From positions 3,325,501 through 3,389,500 of the forward strand of contig NZ_CP083956.1 of the NCBI RefSeq assembly GCF_006442795.2: DNA of 64,000 nt. Reading direction: 5' to 3'. Origin of the DNA: Mesorhizobium sp. B1-1-8. Lineage in GTDB: Bacteria > Pseudomonadota > Alphaproteobacteria > Rhizobiales > Rhizobiaceae. Positions 10,629 to 19,776 of this stretch are shown here, piece after piece (the stretch's first letter is position 1; each line of letters opens with the position of its first letter). The translations under genes and the position numbers were made by a program. The notes below the pieces were generated by a model, which ran no database searches, was not told where the DNA came from, and saw only the letters and a program-made list of their open reading frames with translations.

Positions 10629-11750
10629 TCAGTTGACGTTGCGCACGAAGCGGCTGGCAAACTTCAGCAGCGAGGTCACGAACACGACGATGATGACCAG
10701 ATAGGCCATCGCGAGCATGGTGCCGTAGCCGACGTTCGAGCGGTCGCGGTATTCGCGGTAGATGAAGCTCGACACCGAATCGGTGGCGCCGCCAGGGCCG
10801 CCGGAGGTGACCGTGATGATGATGTCGGCAAGCTTCAGCTTGAAGATGATGCGCAGGATCACCGCCGTCACCGACACCGGCAGCATCAGCGGGAAGATGA
10901 CCTGCCAGAAGGTCTGCCAGGCGGTGGCGCCGTCGACGCGCGCCGCTTCCAGCACCTCGCGCGACATTGCCTGCAAGCCGGCAAGCAGCATGATCATCAT
11001 GAACGGAATGAAGGTCCAGGCGTCGAGCACCATGATCGAGATGCGCGCGATGACGGGATCGGAGAAAAAGGCGGGATTGTCCCAGCCGAGGTGACGCGCC
11101 AGCGTCGATGCCGGTCCGAACCGGTATTCCATCAGCGATTTGCCGACCATCCAGGAGACAGCCACCGGCGACAGCATCAGCGGAAGCAGGAAGACAACGC
11201 GGAAGAATTTCCTGGCGCGGATCTGTGCGTTGAGCAGCAGCGCCAGTCCGAAAGCGATGACATATTCGACCAGCACCGCCAGCACATAGAGCACCATGTT
11301 GAACAGCGCGTTGCGGTAATAAGGATCGCCCAGCATCTGCCAGAAATTGTCGAGCCCGTTAAACCTGCGGCCGGAGAAGGAACTGAGGTTCCAGTCGGTC
11401 AGCGCGATATAGAAACCGAACAGCGTCGGGAAGATCACCATGGCGATGGTGAAGAGCAGTGCCGGCAGCAGGAACAGCGCGCGCTGGCCTTCCTCGCCGC
11501 GCGTCAGCACCTGCCAGGCGCCGAGCGCCACGCCCCACAGCACATAGGCATAGACCACGGGACGCCAGGTATAGAAGCCAACCGTGTCGACCTCGGTCTT
11601 GTAGAGGATCTGCACCACGATCATCGCCAGCAGCCCGAGCGTCGCGGCAATCAGCAGGGCCCAGCCGAGGCGCTTGCGGCCAGGCGGGATCAGGTCGGTC
11701 GATGTGGAATTTGCCGGCCACGCATTCGCGGTCGAGGTCTGGTCAGCCAC
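10629..11750 (-). CDS. Carbohydrate ABC transporter permease (MalF-like)
   Basis: Partner permease of the CUT1 importer, 373 residues. It is longer than its partner because of an N-terminal extension with two extra membrane segments (about 30-50 and 60-80), a feature of MalF-type subunits. The EAA loop is LEAARVDGATAWQTFWQVIFP. I chose the GTG at 11750 because AAAGGGAT lies just upstream; a longer frame to 11792 lacks such a site. Translation of the MalG-like gene follows closely, so the two are coupled. The substrate is unknown from sequence; the locus suggests a sugar related to fucose. Confidence 0.9.
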   Translation of the reverse strand: MADQTSTANAWPANSTSTDLIPPGRKRLGWALLIAATLGLLAMIVVQILYKTEVDTVGFYTWRPVVYAYVLWGVALGAWQVLTRGEEGQRALFLLPALLFTIAMVIFPTLFGFYIALTDWNLSSFSGRRFNGLDNFWQMLGDPYYRNALFNMVLYVLAVLVEYVIAFGLALLLNAQIRARKFFRVVFLLPLMLSPVAVSWMVGKSLMEYRFGPASTLARHLGWDNPAFFSDPVIARISIMVLDAWTFIPFMMIMLLAGLQAMSREVLEAARVDGATAWQTFWQVIFPLMLPVSVTAVILRIIFKLKLADIIITVTSGGPGGATDSVSSFIYREYRDRSNVGYGTMLAMAYLVIIVVFVTSLLKFASRFVRNVN

Positions 11751-11795
11751 GCTTATCCCTTTTTGCGCAAGTGACCGGGCGATGCCGGTCAAGAT

Positions 11796-11826
11796 GCGGC
11801 CCGGCGACGAGGTGTCGCCGGGCCGC
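11796..11826 (-). promoter_or_regulatory. Stable hairpin between binding-protein and permease genes
   Basis: A perfect 13-bp stem (GCGGCCCGGCGAC at 11796-11808 with GTCGCCGGGCCGC at 11814-11826) and a 5-base loop lie just after the binding-protein stop. No T run follows in the direction of transcription, so this is more like a 3'-end stabiliser of the binding-protein mRNA than a full terminator. That would give more binding protein than permease. Confidence 0.6.
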
Positions 11827-11844
11827 GACTTCTCACGAGACAGC

Positions 11845-13509
11845 CTATATGCCGAGTGCGGCTTTGTAGAGCTTGATCTGGTTCTCGCGGCCGATCTGGT
11901 CGGTCAGCTTCTCCCAGGCGGCAGCGATGGCATCGGCGCCTTCCTGCGCCTTCATCTTGCCGGCGAAGGTGTTGGCCAGGATGTCCTCGGCGGCGCTGTA
12001 ATACTGGAAGATGCCGGGGATGCGCGGCTCGATCGCCGCGTTCGGATGGTTGTAAGAGTCGCCTTCCGACTTCAGATACGAGGTGATGAAAGCCTCATCG
12101 TAGCCCGCTGCCACCCATTCCGGAATGTTGAAATGGGAGTTGCGGTAGGGCTGGAAGCCCGACGGATACATCGCCGTCCAGAGAGACAGGTCCTTGCCCG
12201 CGAGATGGGCAGCGGCCGACCATGCCGCCTTTTTCTTCTTCTCGTCGCTGTCGACGCGGGCCATGACATAGACGCCCCAGCCGAGATAAGCGCAATTGGG
12301 CGCATAATTCGGGCCGCTCGCCAGCTTTTCCCACTTGCCGGTCTTGGAATTGTAGACGTCGTCCGAGCCGGGCAGGATCGAGAAACCAGTGACGTCGCCG
12401 ATCACTGAGGAGTCGTTGGTCTTGACGTTGGAGCCGATATCGCCCCACCAGGGGATCATCGAGCCGGTGCCGGCCAGGAACTGCTGGAAGCCGGTGGTGT
12501 TCGGGTCGGCGTTGATCTGATCCGGCGGCTCCGAGGGCAATGCGTCGATCACGTCCTGGATCGCCCGCACCCAGGCCGGGTTGTTGATGCGAGGCTTCAT
12601 CGTGTCGAGATCGAACAGCCAGGCCTTGTCGTCCGGGTGCTTGGCATAGGCGGTGGCGCGGCTGCCGAGGAAGTAGAAGCCGAAGCCGCCCCAGGGCTTG
12701 GGAGCGTCGAGATAGCCGTAGACGTCCTGGCCCTTGAACTTCTTGCCCTTAAGGAACTTAGTCACGGCCTGGACCTGTTGCCAGGTCTTCGGCACTCCCC
12801 ATTCGCCCTGGCCGCCGCTGTCCTTCCATTGCTTGGCGAGGTCCGGATCGGAGAAGACGTCGGTGCGGTAGTTGAAATTGTGCGTGTCGCCGTCGATCGT
12901 GGCGCGGTACTGCTTGCCGTTCCAGGTGCCGACCGGCGGCTTCAGGTAGTTGACCAGATCGTCGAAATCGATCTGCTTCTTGACCCAGTCGGGCATCTCG
13001 GAGGTGAGGCCCTTGCCGCAGACGTCGCCTTCGAAGGGCGCACCCATCTCGATGATATCGAAGTCGACGGTCTTGGTTGCGATCGACTGCTGCAGGCGGG
13101 CGTTGTAGTCGGCCTGGGCGAGGTCGATCCAGCTGATCTTGGCGCCCGTATAGGCCTCCCACGGCTTCAAGAAGCCGCGGAACAGCACGTTATGCAGGTT
13201 CTGATTGTTGAGACCCATGAAGGTGAGCTCGACGCCGGCGAATTCGCCCTGCTTGACACCGGCCTTGGTTGCTCCCAGGCAGAGCTCGCCGACTTTCTGG
13301 AAGTCGGCATCCGTCGGCTGACCTTTGCCGACACCGGGTATCTGCACAATTTTCGCGCGCAAGCTGTCGTCGGCGGACGCCGGCTTCGTCAGCGCGCCGA
13401 GCCCGGCGCCAGATGCCGCGGCAATTGCAGCCATGCTGGCCGCGCCCTTCAGAACATCGCGGCGGGTCGCGCCCGCGCGCACCAGTTTTTCGTAAAGATC
13501 GACTCTCAT
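11845..13509 (-). CDS. Sugar ABC transporter substrate-binding protein with Tat-type signal
   Basis: Periplasmic receptor of the CUT1 importer. At 554 residues it is clearly longer than the usual 400-450. The N-terminus has a twin-arginine motif, TRRDVLKGA at 15-23, then a hydrophobic Ala-rich stretch and a likely cleavage site after ASA-46, so it is probably exported folded by Tat. The mature part has the two-lobe pattern of family 1 extracellular solute-binding proteins (for example FDIIEMGAPFEGDVCGKGL and WWGDIGSN segments). It is the first gene of the leftward transporter operon. A strong hairpin lies between it and the permeases. Confidence 0.9.
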   Translation of the reverse strand: MRVDLYEKLVRAGATRRDVLKGAASMAAIAAASGAGLGALTKPASADDSLRAKIVQIPGVGKGQPTDADFQKVGELCLGATKAGVKQGEFAGVELTFMGLNNQNLHNVLFRGFLKPWEAYTGAKISWIDLAQADYNARLQQSIATKTVDFDIIEMGAPFEGDVCGKGLTSEMPDWVKKQIDFDDLVNYLKPPVGTWNGKQYRATIDGDTHNFNYRTDVFSDPDLAKQWKDSGGQGEWGVPKTWQQVQAVTKFLKGKKFKGQDVYGYLDAPKPWGGFGFYFLGSRATAYAKHPDDKAWLFDLDTMKPRINNPAWVRAIQDVIDALPSEPPDQINADPNTTGFQQFLAGTGSMIPWWGDIGSNVKTNDSSVIGDVTGFSILPGSDDVYNSKTGKWEKLASGPNYAPNCAYLGWGVYVMARVDSDEKKKKAAWSAAAHLAGKDLSLWTAMYPSGFQPYRNSHFNIPEWVAAGYDEAFITSYLKSEGDSYNHPNAAIEPRIPGIFQYYSAAEDILANTFAGKMKAQEGADAIAAAWEKLTDQIGRENQIKLYKAALGI

Positions 13510-13668
13510 CTCAGGTTCCTCCCAGAACTTCAGCCGTGAATTGAAGTGCCATATCTCGGACGCCGAAACGTCTGCGGTTCTCCTATATCTGGGGGACGTG
13601 GGACCCCACCCTGCGTCGCCTGGAGATCCGATTTCCGGGGACCGGCTGTCAGATTGGCACTCGCCACT

Positions 13669-13701
13669 ATTCTCGCAACCCGTTGCCGTGTCAACGAGAA
13701 T
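13669..13701. promoter_or_regulatory. Candidate operator between divergent transporter genes
   Basis: ATTCTCG at 13669-13675 is repeated inverted as CGAGAAT at 13695-13701, 19 bases apart, with a smaller CAAC/GTTG palindrome inside. It lies in the 270-base divergent region between the binding-protein gene and the ATPase gene, about 80 bases from the ATPase start. A dimeric repressor could control both directions here. No regulator gene is adjacent. This rests on symmetry alone. Confidence 0.35.
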
Positions 13702-13779
13702 GGCTTTTATCTATAAAGGACCGACTTGCCCTTGCCTTTGGCAATGGCTAGCTTCACCGCAACGATAAAAGGGGGGACG

Positions 13780-14838
<1,059 letters not shown>

Positions 14839-14875
14839 ATTTCAAACACGTCTCTGATTCAAAACGAGGAAACCA

Positions 14876-15328
14876 ATGCTCAAAGGGATCAATCCGCTGC
14901 TCAATGCCGACGTGCTGCAGGCGTTGCGGGCAATGGGCCATGGCGACGACCTGATCATCTGCGATACCAACTTCCCGGCCGATTCGGTGGCGAAGCAGAC
15001 CGTGTTCGGCAAGCTGCTGCGCATCGATGCGCCGGCGGCCGAGGTGGCGAAAGCGGTGCTGTCGCTCTATCCGCTGGACAGCTTCGTCAACGACGGGGCG
15101 GCCCGCATGGAGATCGTCGGCAAGCCAACCGAAATTCCGCCGGTGCAGAAGGAAGTGCAAAAGGAGATCGATGCGGCCGAGGGCAAAAACTGGCCGATGA
15201 TCTCGATCGAGCGCTACGCCTTCTACGAACGCGCCAAGAAGGCCTATTGCGTCATCCAGACCGGCGAACGCCGCTTCTACGGCTGCTTCGCCTTCCGCAA
15301 GGGTGTCATTCCGCCGGATGCGGAGTGA
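14876..15328 (+). CDS. fucU: RbsD/FucU family mutarotase, FucU-like
   Basis: Interconverts alpha and beta anomers of a sugar, in FucU the anomers of L-fucose, supplying the form used by the next enzyme. The 150 residues match FucU closely: MLKGINPLLNADVL at the start, the catalytic-site MGHGDDL with His22, TNFPADS, and the C-terminal FYERAKKAYCVIQTGE and YGCFAFRKGVI. RbsD proteins lack this exact tail, so FucU is the better subfamily. ACGAGGA precedes the ATG. It lies 37 bases after the ATPase gene and 4 bases before the kinase gene. Substrate assignment as fucose is by family only. Confidence 0.85.
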   Translation: MLKGINPLLNADVLQALRAMGHGDDLIICDTNFPADSVAKQTVFGKLLRIDAPAAEVAKAVLSLYPLDSFVNDGAARMEIVGKPTEIPPVQKEVQKEIDAAEGKNWPMISIERYAFYERAKKAYCVIQTGERRFYGCFAFRKGVIPPDAE

Positions 15329-15332
15329 AGCG

Positions 15333-16277
15333 ATGGCTGCCGGCGAGCCTGTTATTATGAAGCCTGTCGTCATCCTGGGCGTCTTCGTCGCCGACACCGC
15401 CTATCGCGCCGACCGCCAGCCGCGCATGGGCGAAACGATCCTCGGTAATTCGTTCAAGCTGGGGCCGGGTGGCAAGGGCTCGAACCAGGCGGTGGCCGCC
15501 GGCAAGCTCGGCGCCGACATCACCTTCCTGACAAGGCTTGGCGTCGATGCCTTCGCCGACATGGCCAGGCAGACCTGGACGGCGGCGAGCGTGAAAAGCG
15601 CTGTCATCGACACGCCGGAAAGCTATACAGGTGCAGCCTACATTTTCGTCGAGGAAGTGACCGGCAACAACGCCATCATCGTCAGCCCCGGTGCGGCGAT
15701 GCTGATCTCGCCCGCCGACATCGAGGCTCACGCCGGTCTCATCCGGTCGGCCGGCGTCTTCGTCACGCAGCTCGAGCAGCCGATCGAGGCGGCGCTGAAA
15801 GCGCTCGAGATCGCGCGCGGGGCAGGGGTGACGACCATTCTCAATCCGGCGCCGGCCGCCAGCCTGCCCGACCGTATCTATACGCTCTGCGACTATGTGA
15901 CGCCCAACGAGAGCGAGGCCGAGGGGCTGACCGGCATCAAGGTGTCGTCGCTCGACGACGCCCGCCGCGCTGCCGACAGCCTCCTGGCCAAGGGCGTCGG
16001 CGCCGTCATCGTGACGCTCGGCGAGAAAGGCGCGCTGCTGCACAGCAAGGACCGCTCCGACCATGTCGGCGCCGTCAACGCCGGCCCCGTTGTGGAGACC
16101 ACTGGGGCGGGCGACGCCTTCAACGGCGGTCTTGCGGCAGCTCTGGCCAAGGGTGTGGAGCCGCTGGAGGCAGTGCGCTTTGCCTGCGCCGTCGCCGGCA
16201 TTTCGGTCACCCGGCCGGGCACCGCGCCATCCATGCCGACGCTGCAGGAAGTCGAGGCGCTGCTGGCCGGAAACTGA
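15333..16277 (+). CDS. PfkB-family sugar kinase, ribokinase-like
   Basis: Phosphorylates a sugar with ATP. The two PfkB signatures are present: GGKGSNQA at about 46-53 and the catalytic TTGAGDAFNGG, with Asp261 as the base. Length (314 residues) and the NPAP and PNESEAE segments are ribokinase-like. I chose ATG 15333 because GGAG lies 7 bases upstream; an inner ATG at 15357 would remove eight residues. It starts 4 bases after fucU ends, so translation is probably coupled. With a mutarotase just before it, it likely acts on the sugar imported by the adjacent transporter, but ribose itself is not proven. Confidence 0.87.
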   Translation: MAAGEPVIMKPVVILGVFVADTAYRADRQPRMGETILGNSFKLGPGGKGSNQAVAAGKLGADITFLTRLGVDAFADMARQTWTAASVKSAVIDTPESYTGAAYIFVEEVTGNNAIIVSPGAAMLISPADIEAHAGLIRSAGVFVTQLEQPIEAALKALEIARGAGVTTILNPAPAASLPDRIYTLCDYVTPNESEAEGLTGIKVSSLDDARRAADSLLAKGVGAVIVTLGEKGALLHSKDRSDHVGAVNAGPVVETTGAGDAFNGGLAAALAKGVEPLEAVRFACAVAGISVTRPGTAPSMPTLQEVEALLAGN

Positions 16278-16433
16278 AGTCGCATTCCGTCGCAGCGAGG
16301 CCTGAGCCTACGTATAAGTTAATCCTTCATCGTCGCCGATGGCGCATTGCCCCGCGCCGCAGTCAGGAACGCAACTGGCGCGAGCGCGTTCACTGTCTTG
16401 GCCACAAGGCAGCCCCGGTTGCGGAGCGACGCG

Positions 16434-16532
16434 ATGAAAAAGGTCTACAAGAAGCCCACGCTGGTGAAGCGCGAGAAGCTCACCGAGCGCACCGCCCAGA
16501 TCGTCGCTTCCGGGGTCATATTAGGCGAGTGA
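16434..16532 (+). CDS. Lasso-leader-like micro-ORF (32 aa), putative RiPP precursor
   Basis: A short peptide, MKKVYKKPTLVKREKLTERT followed by 12 more residues ending GVILGE. GGAG at 16423-16426 sits 7 bases before the ATG, a good ribosome-binding site. The pattern Tyr5-x-x-Pro8-x-Leu10 with Leu16 and Thr20 is the leader signature recognised in lasso-peptide precursors (YxxPxL...T). The remaining tail of about 11 residues is short for a lasso core and does not begin with Gly. No B1/B2 leader peptidase or C cyclase gene is in the window, so it is an orphan. Similar orphan leader-like peptides occur in rhizobia; their function is unknown to me. Confidence 0.6.
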   Translation: MKKVYKKPTLVKREKLTERTAQIVASGVILGE

Positions 16533-16570
16533 TAGCCGGGACCGCCGTGATATACCTTCTCCGCCAACAA

Positions 16571-17095
16571 CTAGGATGGGAGGTGCTTCAGGGCGATAAG
16601 AGCGTCGGAAACGATCGCAATCGCCAATAGGATGATCGCGCACGCCTCTATCGCTCTATGCGCCCAAGGCGCGGGCGGCGGTGGCGCGTTTGCAGCCATC
16701 CAAGCAGCCTTTTCTCGTGCACGGGTTTGCTCTTCGTAGGCAACTCTTCGGGCCTGGCGCGCGTCGAGCAGTTCTTGGGCATAGGTCTGCCTGGACCACT
16801 CCGAAGCAACCTGCGAATTGGCGTCCAACCACGCCTTGAACAAGTCGGGTCTGATGCGCACCCTGACGTACCCGAATTGCCGCGCCCTCGCGTGCTCTTT
16901 CATCGAAGCTTCGAAAAGCTTAGCCCACTCTTCCCAGGTCAATGGCATATCATCGGCGCCGGGAAGTTGCCGGATTAGGGAATAATCCTTGGGCGTGTAA
17001 ACCGGGATCGCCTCGCGCGGGGCAGCCAAAGCGCGCTGGCGTGCTCGCCAGCGCGCAGTCTGATTGTCGCCTTGATCCTCGAAGCTGCTGCCCAA
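16571..17095 (-). CDS. Hypothetical protein with C-terminal membrane helix
   Basis: No family recognised. The start is uncertain: a TTG at 17095, preceded by GGGGATAGAGAG, gives 174 residues; the first ATG is at 16951 and gives 126. The frame stays open upstream through tRNA-Asp by chance. The middle (PLTWEEWAKLFEASMKEHARARQFGYVRVRI) is charged and helical, followed by an Arg/Glu-rich helix. The end has PPPPAPW and then one hydrophobic segment of about 20 residues (IEACAIILLAIAIVSDALIAL), so it is probably anchored in the membrane by its C-terminus. It lies directly downstream of tRNA-Asp, a usual place for acquired genes. Confidence 0.5.
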   Translation of the reverse strand: MGSSFEDQGDNQTARWRARQRALAAPREAIPVYTPKDYSLIRQLPGADDMPLTWEEWAKLFEASMKEHARARQFGYVRVRIRPDLFKAWLDANSQVASEWSRQTYAQELLDARQARRVAYEEQTRAREKAAWMAANAPPPPAPWAHRAIEACAIILLAIAIVSDALIALKHLPS

Positions 17096-17213
17096 GCTCT
17101 CTATCCCCGCCTTGACAAAATGCGCCGACGAAAAGCCCTTCGCAATCGATCGTTGATCGAACCCCTGCCGCACGGGCAGGGGACAAAATAGCCTGCTATT
17201 TCGAGAACCTAAA

Positions 17214-17290
17214 TGGCGCGAGTGACGGGGCTCGAACCCGCGACCTCCGGCGTGACAGGCCGGCACTCTAACCGACTGAGCTACACCCGC
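17214..17290 (-). tRNA. tRNA-Asp (GTC)
   Basis: The reverse strand reads GCGGGTGTAGCTCAGTCGG and onward, folding into a full cloverleaf. The acceptor GCGGGTG pairs with CACTCGC. The anticodon stem CCGGC/GCCGG encloses CTGTCAC with anticodon GTC. The T arm carries GGTTCGAGCC, and the CCA end is encoded (17214-17216). It is intact. Confidence 0.95.
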
Positions 17291-17386
17291 GCACAGACGA
17301 GCACGTGTCAGGCGTGTTCGTCGTTGGGGGCTGATAAGGGGTTCGCCTGCGGGTGTCAAGCGCAGCAGGTGAGCATAACAGCAAAC

Positions 17387-18943
17387 CGGAGAAGGTTTTT
17401 TGACAGGTGCCGCGCTGCCGCCGAAAACCGCTGCCCGGCTAACCCGAATATCTCACCAAAAGAAGTGCATCGGCCCCGAGAATCTGAGAAACTGCTTTTG
17501 CAACAAAGAGTTATCAGATTCAGGAACGGGGTCCGATGCAGACACACTGTACTTCCGAGCAGCTTGAATTTGAAGGCTTCGACGGCCACAAAGTTGTGGC
17601 TGGTTTCGACGGCGGAGCCATTACCTCAGACGCGGGCGCCTTGCTTCTGCGTCACGTTGATCGGGCCATCGGGCTGTTCGACCGGGTGGCCTCGTGCTTC
17701 GTCGATTACCGCGATCCGGATCTCACGGTTCACAGCGTCCGCACGTTGGTCGGGCAACGCATCGCAGCGATCGCGCTGGGATACGAGGACATCGACGACC
17801 ACGACACGCTTCGCCACGACCCGGTGCTCGCACTTGTGTCGGAACGCTTGACGCCGAAGCGAGACGATTGTGCGGTGCTTGCTGGCAAGTCGACGCTCAA
17901 CCGGCTGGAGCATGGCCGGGTCGGGGAGCCGACGCGCTATCACAAGATCAGCTACGACAGGCTAGCGTTGGAGGCCTTGTTCGTGGACCTGTTCCTAAAA
18001 GCCCACGACAAGCCGCCGGCCGAGATCGTGCTCGATCTCGACGCCACCGATGATCCGCTGCACGGCCGGCAGGAAGGCAGGTTCTTTCACGGCTACTACA
18101 ACTGCTACTGCTACCTGCCGCTCTACATCTTCTGCGGCCGGCACCTTTTGGCGGCAAAGCTCAGGCGTTCCAACATCGATGCCAGCAAAGGAGCGGTCGA
18201 GGAGGTTGAGCGGATCGTGACCCAGATCCGCAAAACCTGGCCCAGGGTCCACATCATCCTGCGCGCTGATTCCGGCTTTGCGCGCGAGGAACTGATGGCC
18301 TGGTGCGAGATCAATCGCGTCGACTACGTCTTCGGCCTCGCCCGCAATGAACGGCTGGAAACCAAGATCGCCCCGACCTTGAAGGAAGCCTGCCTGGCAT
18401 CTCGGGCAAGCGGGCAGGCCGCCCGGGTCTTCCGCGACTTCAGGTGGTCGACAAAAGACAGCTGGTCGCGCCGCAGGCGGGTCGTGGCCAAGGCCGAATG
18501 GACGACGCAGGGCGCCAATCCGCGCTTCATCGTGACGTCACTCAAGCCGGGGCGCTGGGCGGCACGGGTGCTTTACGAGGAGCTCTACTGCGCCCGCGGC
18601 GACATGGAGAACCGGATCAAGGAGTGCCAGCTCGACCTCTACGCTGATCGCACCAGTGCCAACACCATGCGCGCCAATCAGCTGCGGCTGTGGTTCGCCT
18701 CGTTTGCGTATGTCCTGATCTGCGCCTTGCGTCGCCTCGGTCTTGCCCATACCCGGCTCGCCAACGCCAGTTGCGGCACGATCAGATTGAAACTGCTGAA
18801 GATCGGCGCGCAGGTGCGCGTCTCGGTTCGTCGCATCAAGGTGGCGATGGCCTCAGCGTGTCCCTATGCCGAGGAGTTCGCCCTGGCTCACGCCCGAATA
18901 CGTGCCGCGGCTCTGTAATGCCGCCGGACCTGAACCCTTCTCA
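17387..18943 (+). mobile_element. IS1380-family insertion sequence
   Basis: About 1.56 kb around one transposase gene. The left side begins near GGAGAAGG (17388-17395), and the right side ends with the inverted counterpart CCTTCTC (18936-18942). Farther in the symmetry is only partial (ACAGGTGCCG on the left against CAGGTCCGG read inward from the right). CAAAC occurs immediately outside both ends, at 17382-17386 and 18944-18948, and may be the target duplication; the family usually makes 4 bp, so AAAC is possible. Exact ends are tentative. The element sits between tRNA-Asp and tRNA-Val. Confidence 0.75.
17536..18918 (+). CDS. IS1380-family transposase
   Basis: DDE transposase of 460 residues, a full length for the family, with no frameshift or stop, so the element may be active. 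The N-terminal FDGGAITSDAGALLLR segment is typical. Catalytic acidic residues lie in VLDLDATDDPLHG (first Asp), LRADSGFAREEL (second Asp) and the region ARGDMENRIKECQLDL (Glu). The NCYCYLPLYIF strand between them is also family-like. The promoter must lie in the 150 bases between the left end and the ATG. It would cut and join the ends of its own element. Confidence 0.93.
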   Translation: MQTHCTSEQLEFEGFDGHKVVAGFDGGAITSDAGALLLRHVDRAIGLFDRVASCFVDYRDPDLTVHSVRTLVGQRIAAIALGYEDIDDHDTLRHDPVLALVSERLTPKRDDCAVLAGKSTLNRLEHGRVGEPTRYHKISYDRLALEALFVDLFLKAHDKPPAEIVLDLDATDDPLHGRQEGRFFHGYYNCYCYLPLYIFCGRHLLAAKLRRSNIDASKGAVEEVERIVTQIRKTWPRVHIILRADSGFAREELMAWCEINRVDYVFGLARNERLETKIAPTLKEACLASRASGQAARVFRDFRWSTKDSWSRRRRVVAKAEWTTQGANPRFIVTSLKPGRWAARVLYEELYCARGDMENRIKECQLDLYADRTSANTMRANQLRLWFASFAYVLICALRRLGLAHTRLANASCGTIRLKLLKIGAQVRVSVRRIKVAMASACPYAEEFALAHARIRAAAL

Positions 18944-18968
18944 CAAACAATAGAGGACACATTGCTGA

Positions 18969-19091
18969 AGACCTGACCGTCGCCACACCGCGGCGCTGAT
19001 CGCCGCCGTCCTCGAACTCCACAGCCATGCCAATGGCCGCGCCGCCTCAAAGCGCAGCCCGGCGATAGATTCGGTGAGAGAAGCGGGCTAA
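18969..19091 (+). pseudogene. Possible 3' remnant of a gene cut by the IS element
   Basis: Just right of the IS1380 element a frame of 40 codons without a start reads HTAALIAAVLELHSHANGRA and onward, ending at TAA 19089-19091. Its composition is like chromosomal coding DNA of this organism, and the frame is closed upstream by a TGA at 18966. It could be the tail of a gene truncated during past rearrangement. There is no family assignment, and chance is not excluded. Confidence 0.25.
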
Positions 19092-19156
19092 GGGCGTGCC
19101 TGTTCATTTGGCCTTGCGAATGCGGGCCTAAACTGCTTAAAGGTCCGCCCCGGAGC

Positions 19157-19232
<76 letters not shown>

Positions 19233-19323
19233 TTTAATCCCTTGATTCCGTAAGGATTTCTCTTAGAGACCCGCGAATCGGCTGCTGGCCACACTCTGGT
19301 CCCAGCAAAGGGACCGTTAGGGA

Positions 19324-19746
19324 CTAATCCATCTCAACAATAGGGGAGCCGTCCTTTATCAAGGCAAAATGCTCGGCTTCTGCTTCGATGTTCTTATCTC
19401 CCCGATAGTGGGCGTTCATGTACACAGGGACCTTAAAAGTAACCCGGCTGACATTTTGGCTAGAGGTCTCTTTCTTCGCTCCTAGGCCTCCGCCAAGCTC
19501 TCCGCCAAACTTCGTTCCGAAGACCTCGATTTCTGCTTTAAAAGCCCTCCGACCGTCCTTCTCGTTTGTCGAGGATTCGTTCACCGTCACCGCAACATCA
19601 AATTCGACGTAGCTCTTTTCTGTCAGGCGCTCGCCATGGAGTGCTTCAGGATTGATAGCCCAAATGTCCTTTGTCTCAATCTTTGCGCTCTGAATTCCAT
19701 GAGCGATTTCGGTCATTGTGCCCCTGATAAAATCACGTAACTTCAA
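19324..19746 (-). CDS. Hypothetical 140-aa protein, Trypco2-like pattern (island gene 3)
   Basis: The start is TTG at 19746, supported by GGAGGAAA a few bases upstream. The protein has a short N-terminal helix (MKLRDFIRGTMTEIAHGI) followed by alternating beta strands: YVEFDVAVTV, RRAFKAEIEVFGTKFGGELG and SRVTFKVPVYM. This helix-plus-sandwich layout, with a Gly-rich turn in the middle, resembles the trypsin-co-occurring domain 2 type of small proteins linked to bacterial conflict systems, but the match is by pattern only. It is the last of three leftward genes, 30 bases after the 376-residue gene. Base composition is visibly less GC-rich than its surroundings, which suggests transfer. Confidence 0.65.
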   Translation of the reverse strand: MKLRDFIRGTMTEIAHGIQSAKIETKDIWAINPEALHGERLTEKSYVEFDVAVTVNESSTNEKDGRRAFKAEIEVFGTKFGGELGGGLGAKKETSSQNVSRVTFKVPVYMNAHYRGDKNIEAEAEHFALIKDGSPIVEMD

Positions 19747-19776
19747 TGCCTTTCCTCCGTCCGCGTACGGGTGACT

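Noticed and set aside
12637..13539. A 300-codon plus-strand frame opposite the Tat-type binding protein
   Set aside because: Leu/Ala/Val-rich shadow with no motif; the minus-strand gene has a signal peptide and family pattern.
17096..17359. Extension of the hypothetical protein at 16571 through tRNA-Asp
   Set aside because: The segment VAQSVRVPACHAGGRGFEP is the well-known translation of a tRNA-Asp gene, not protein.
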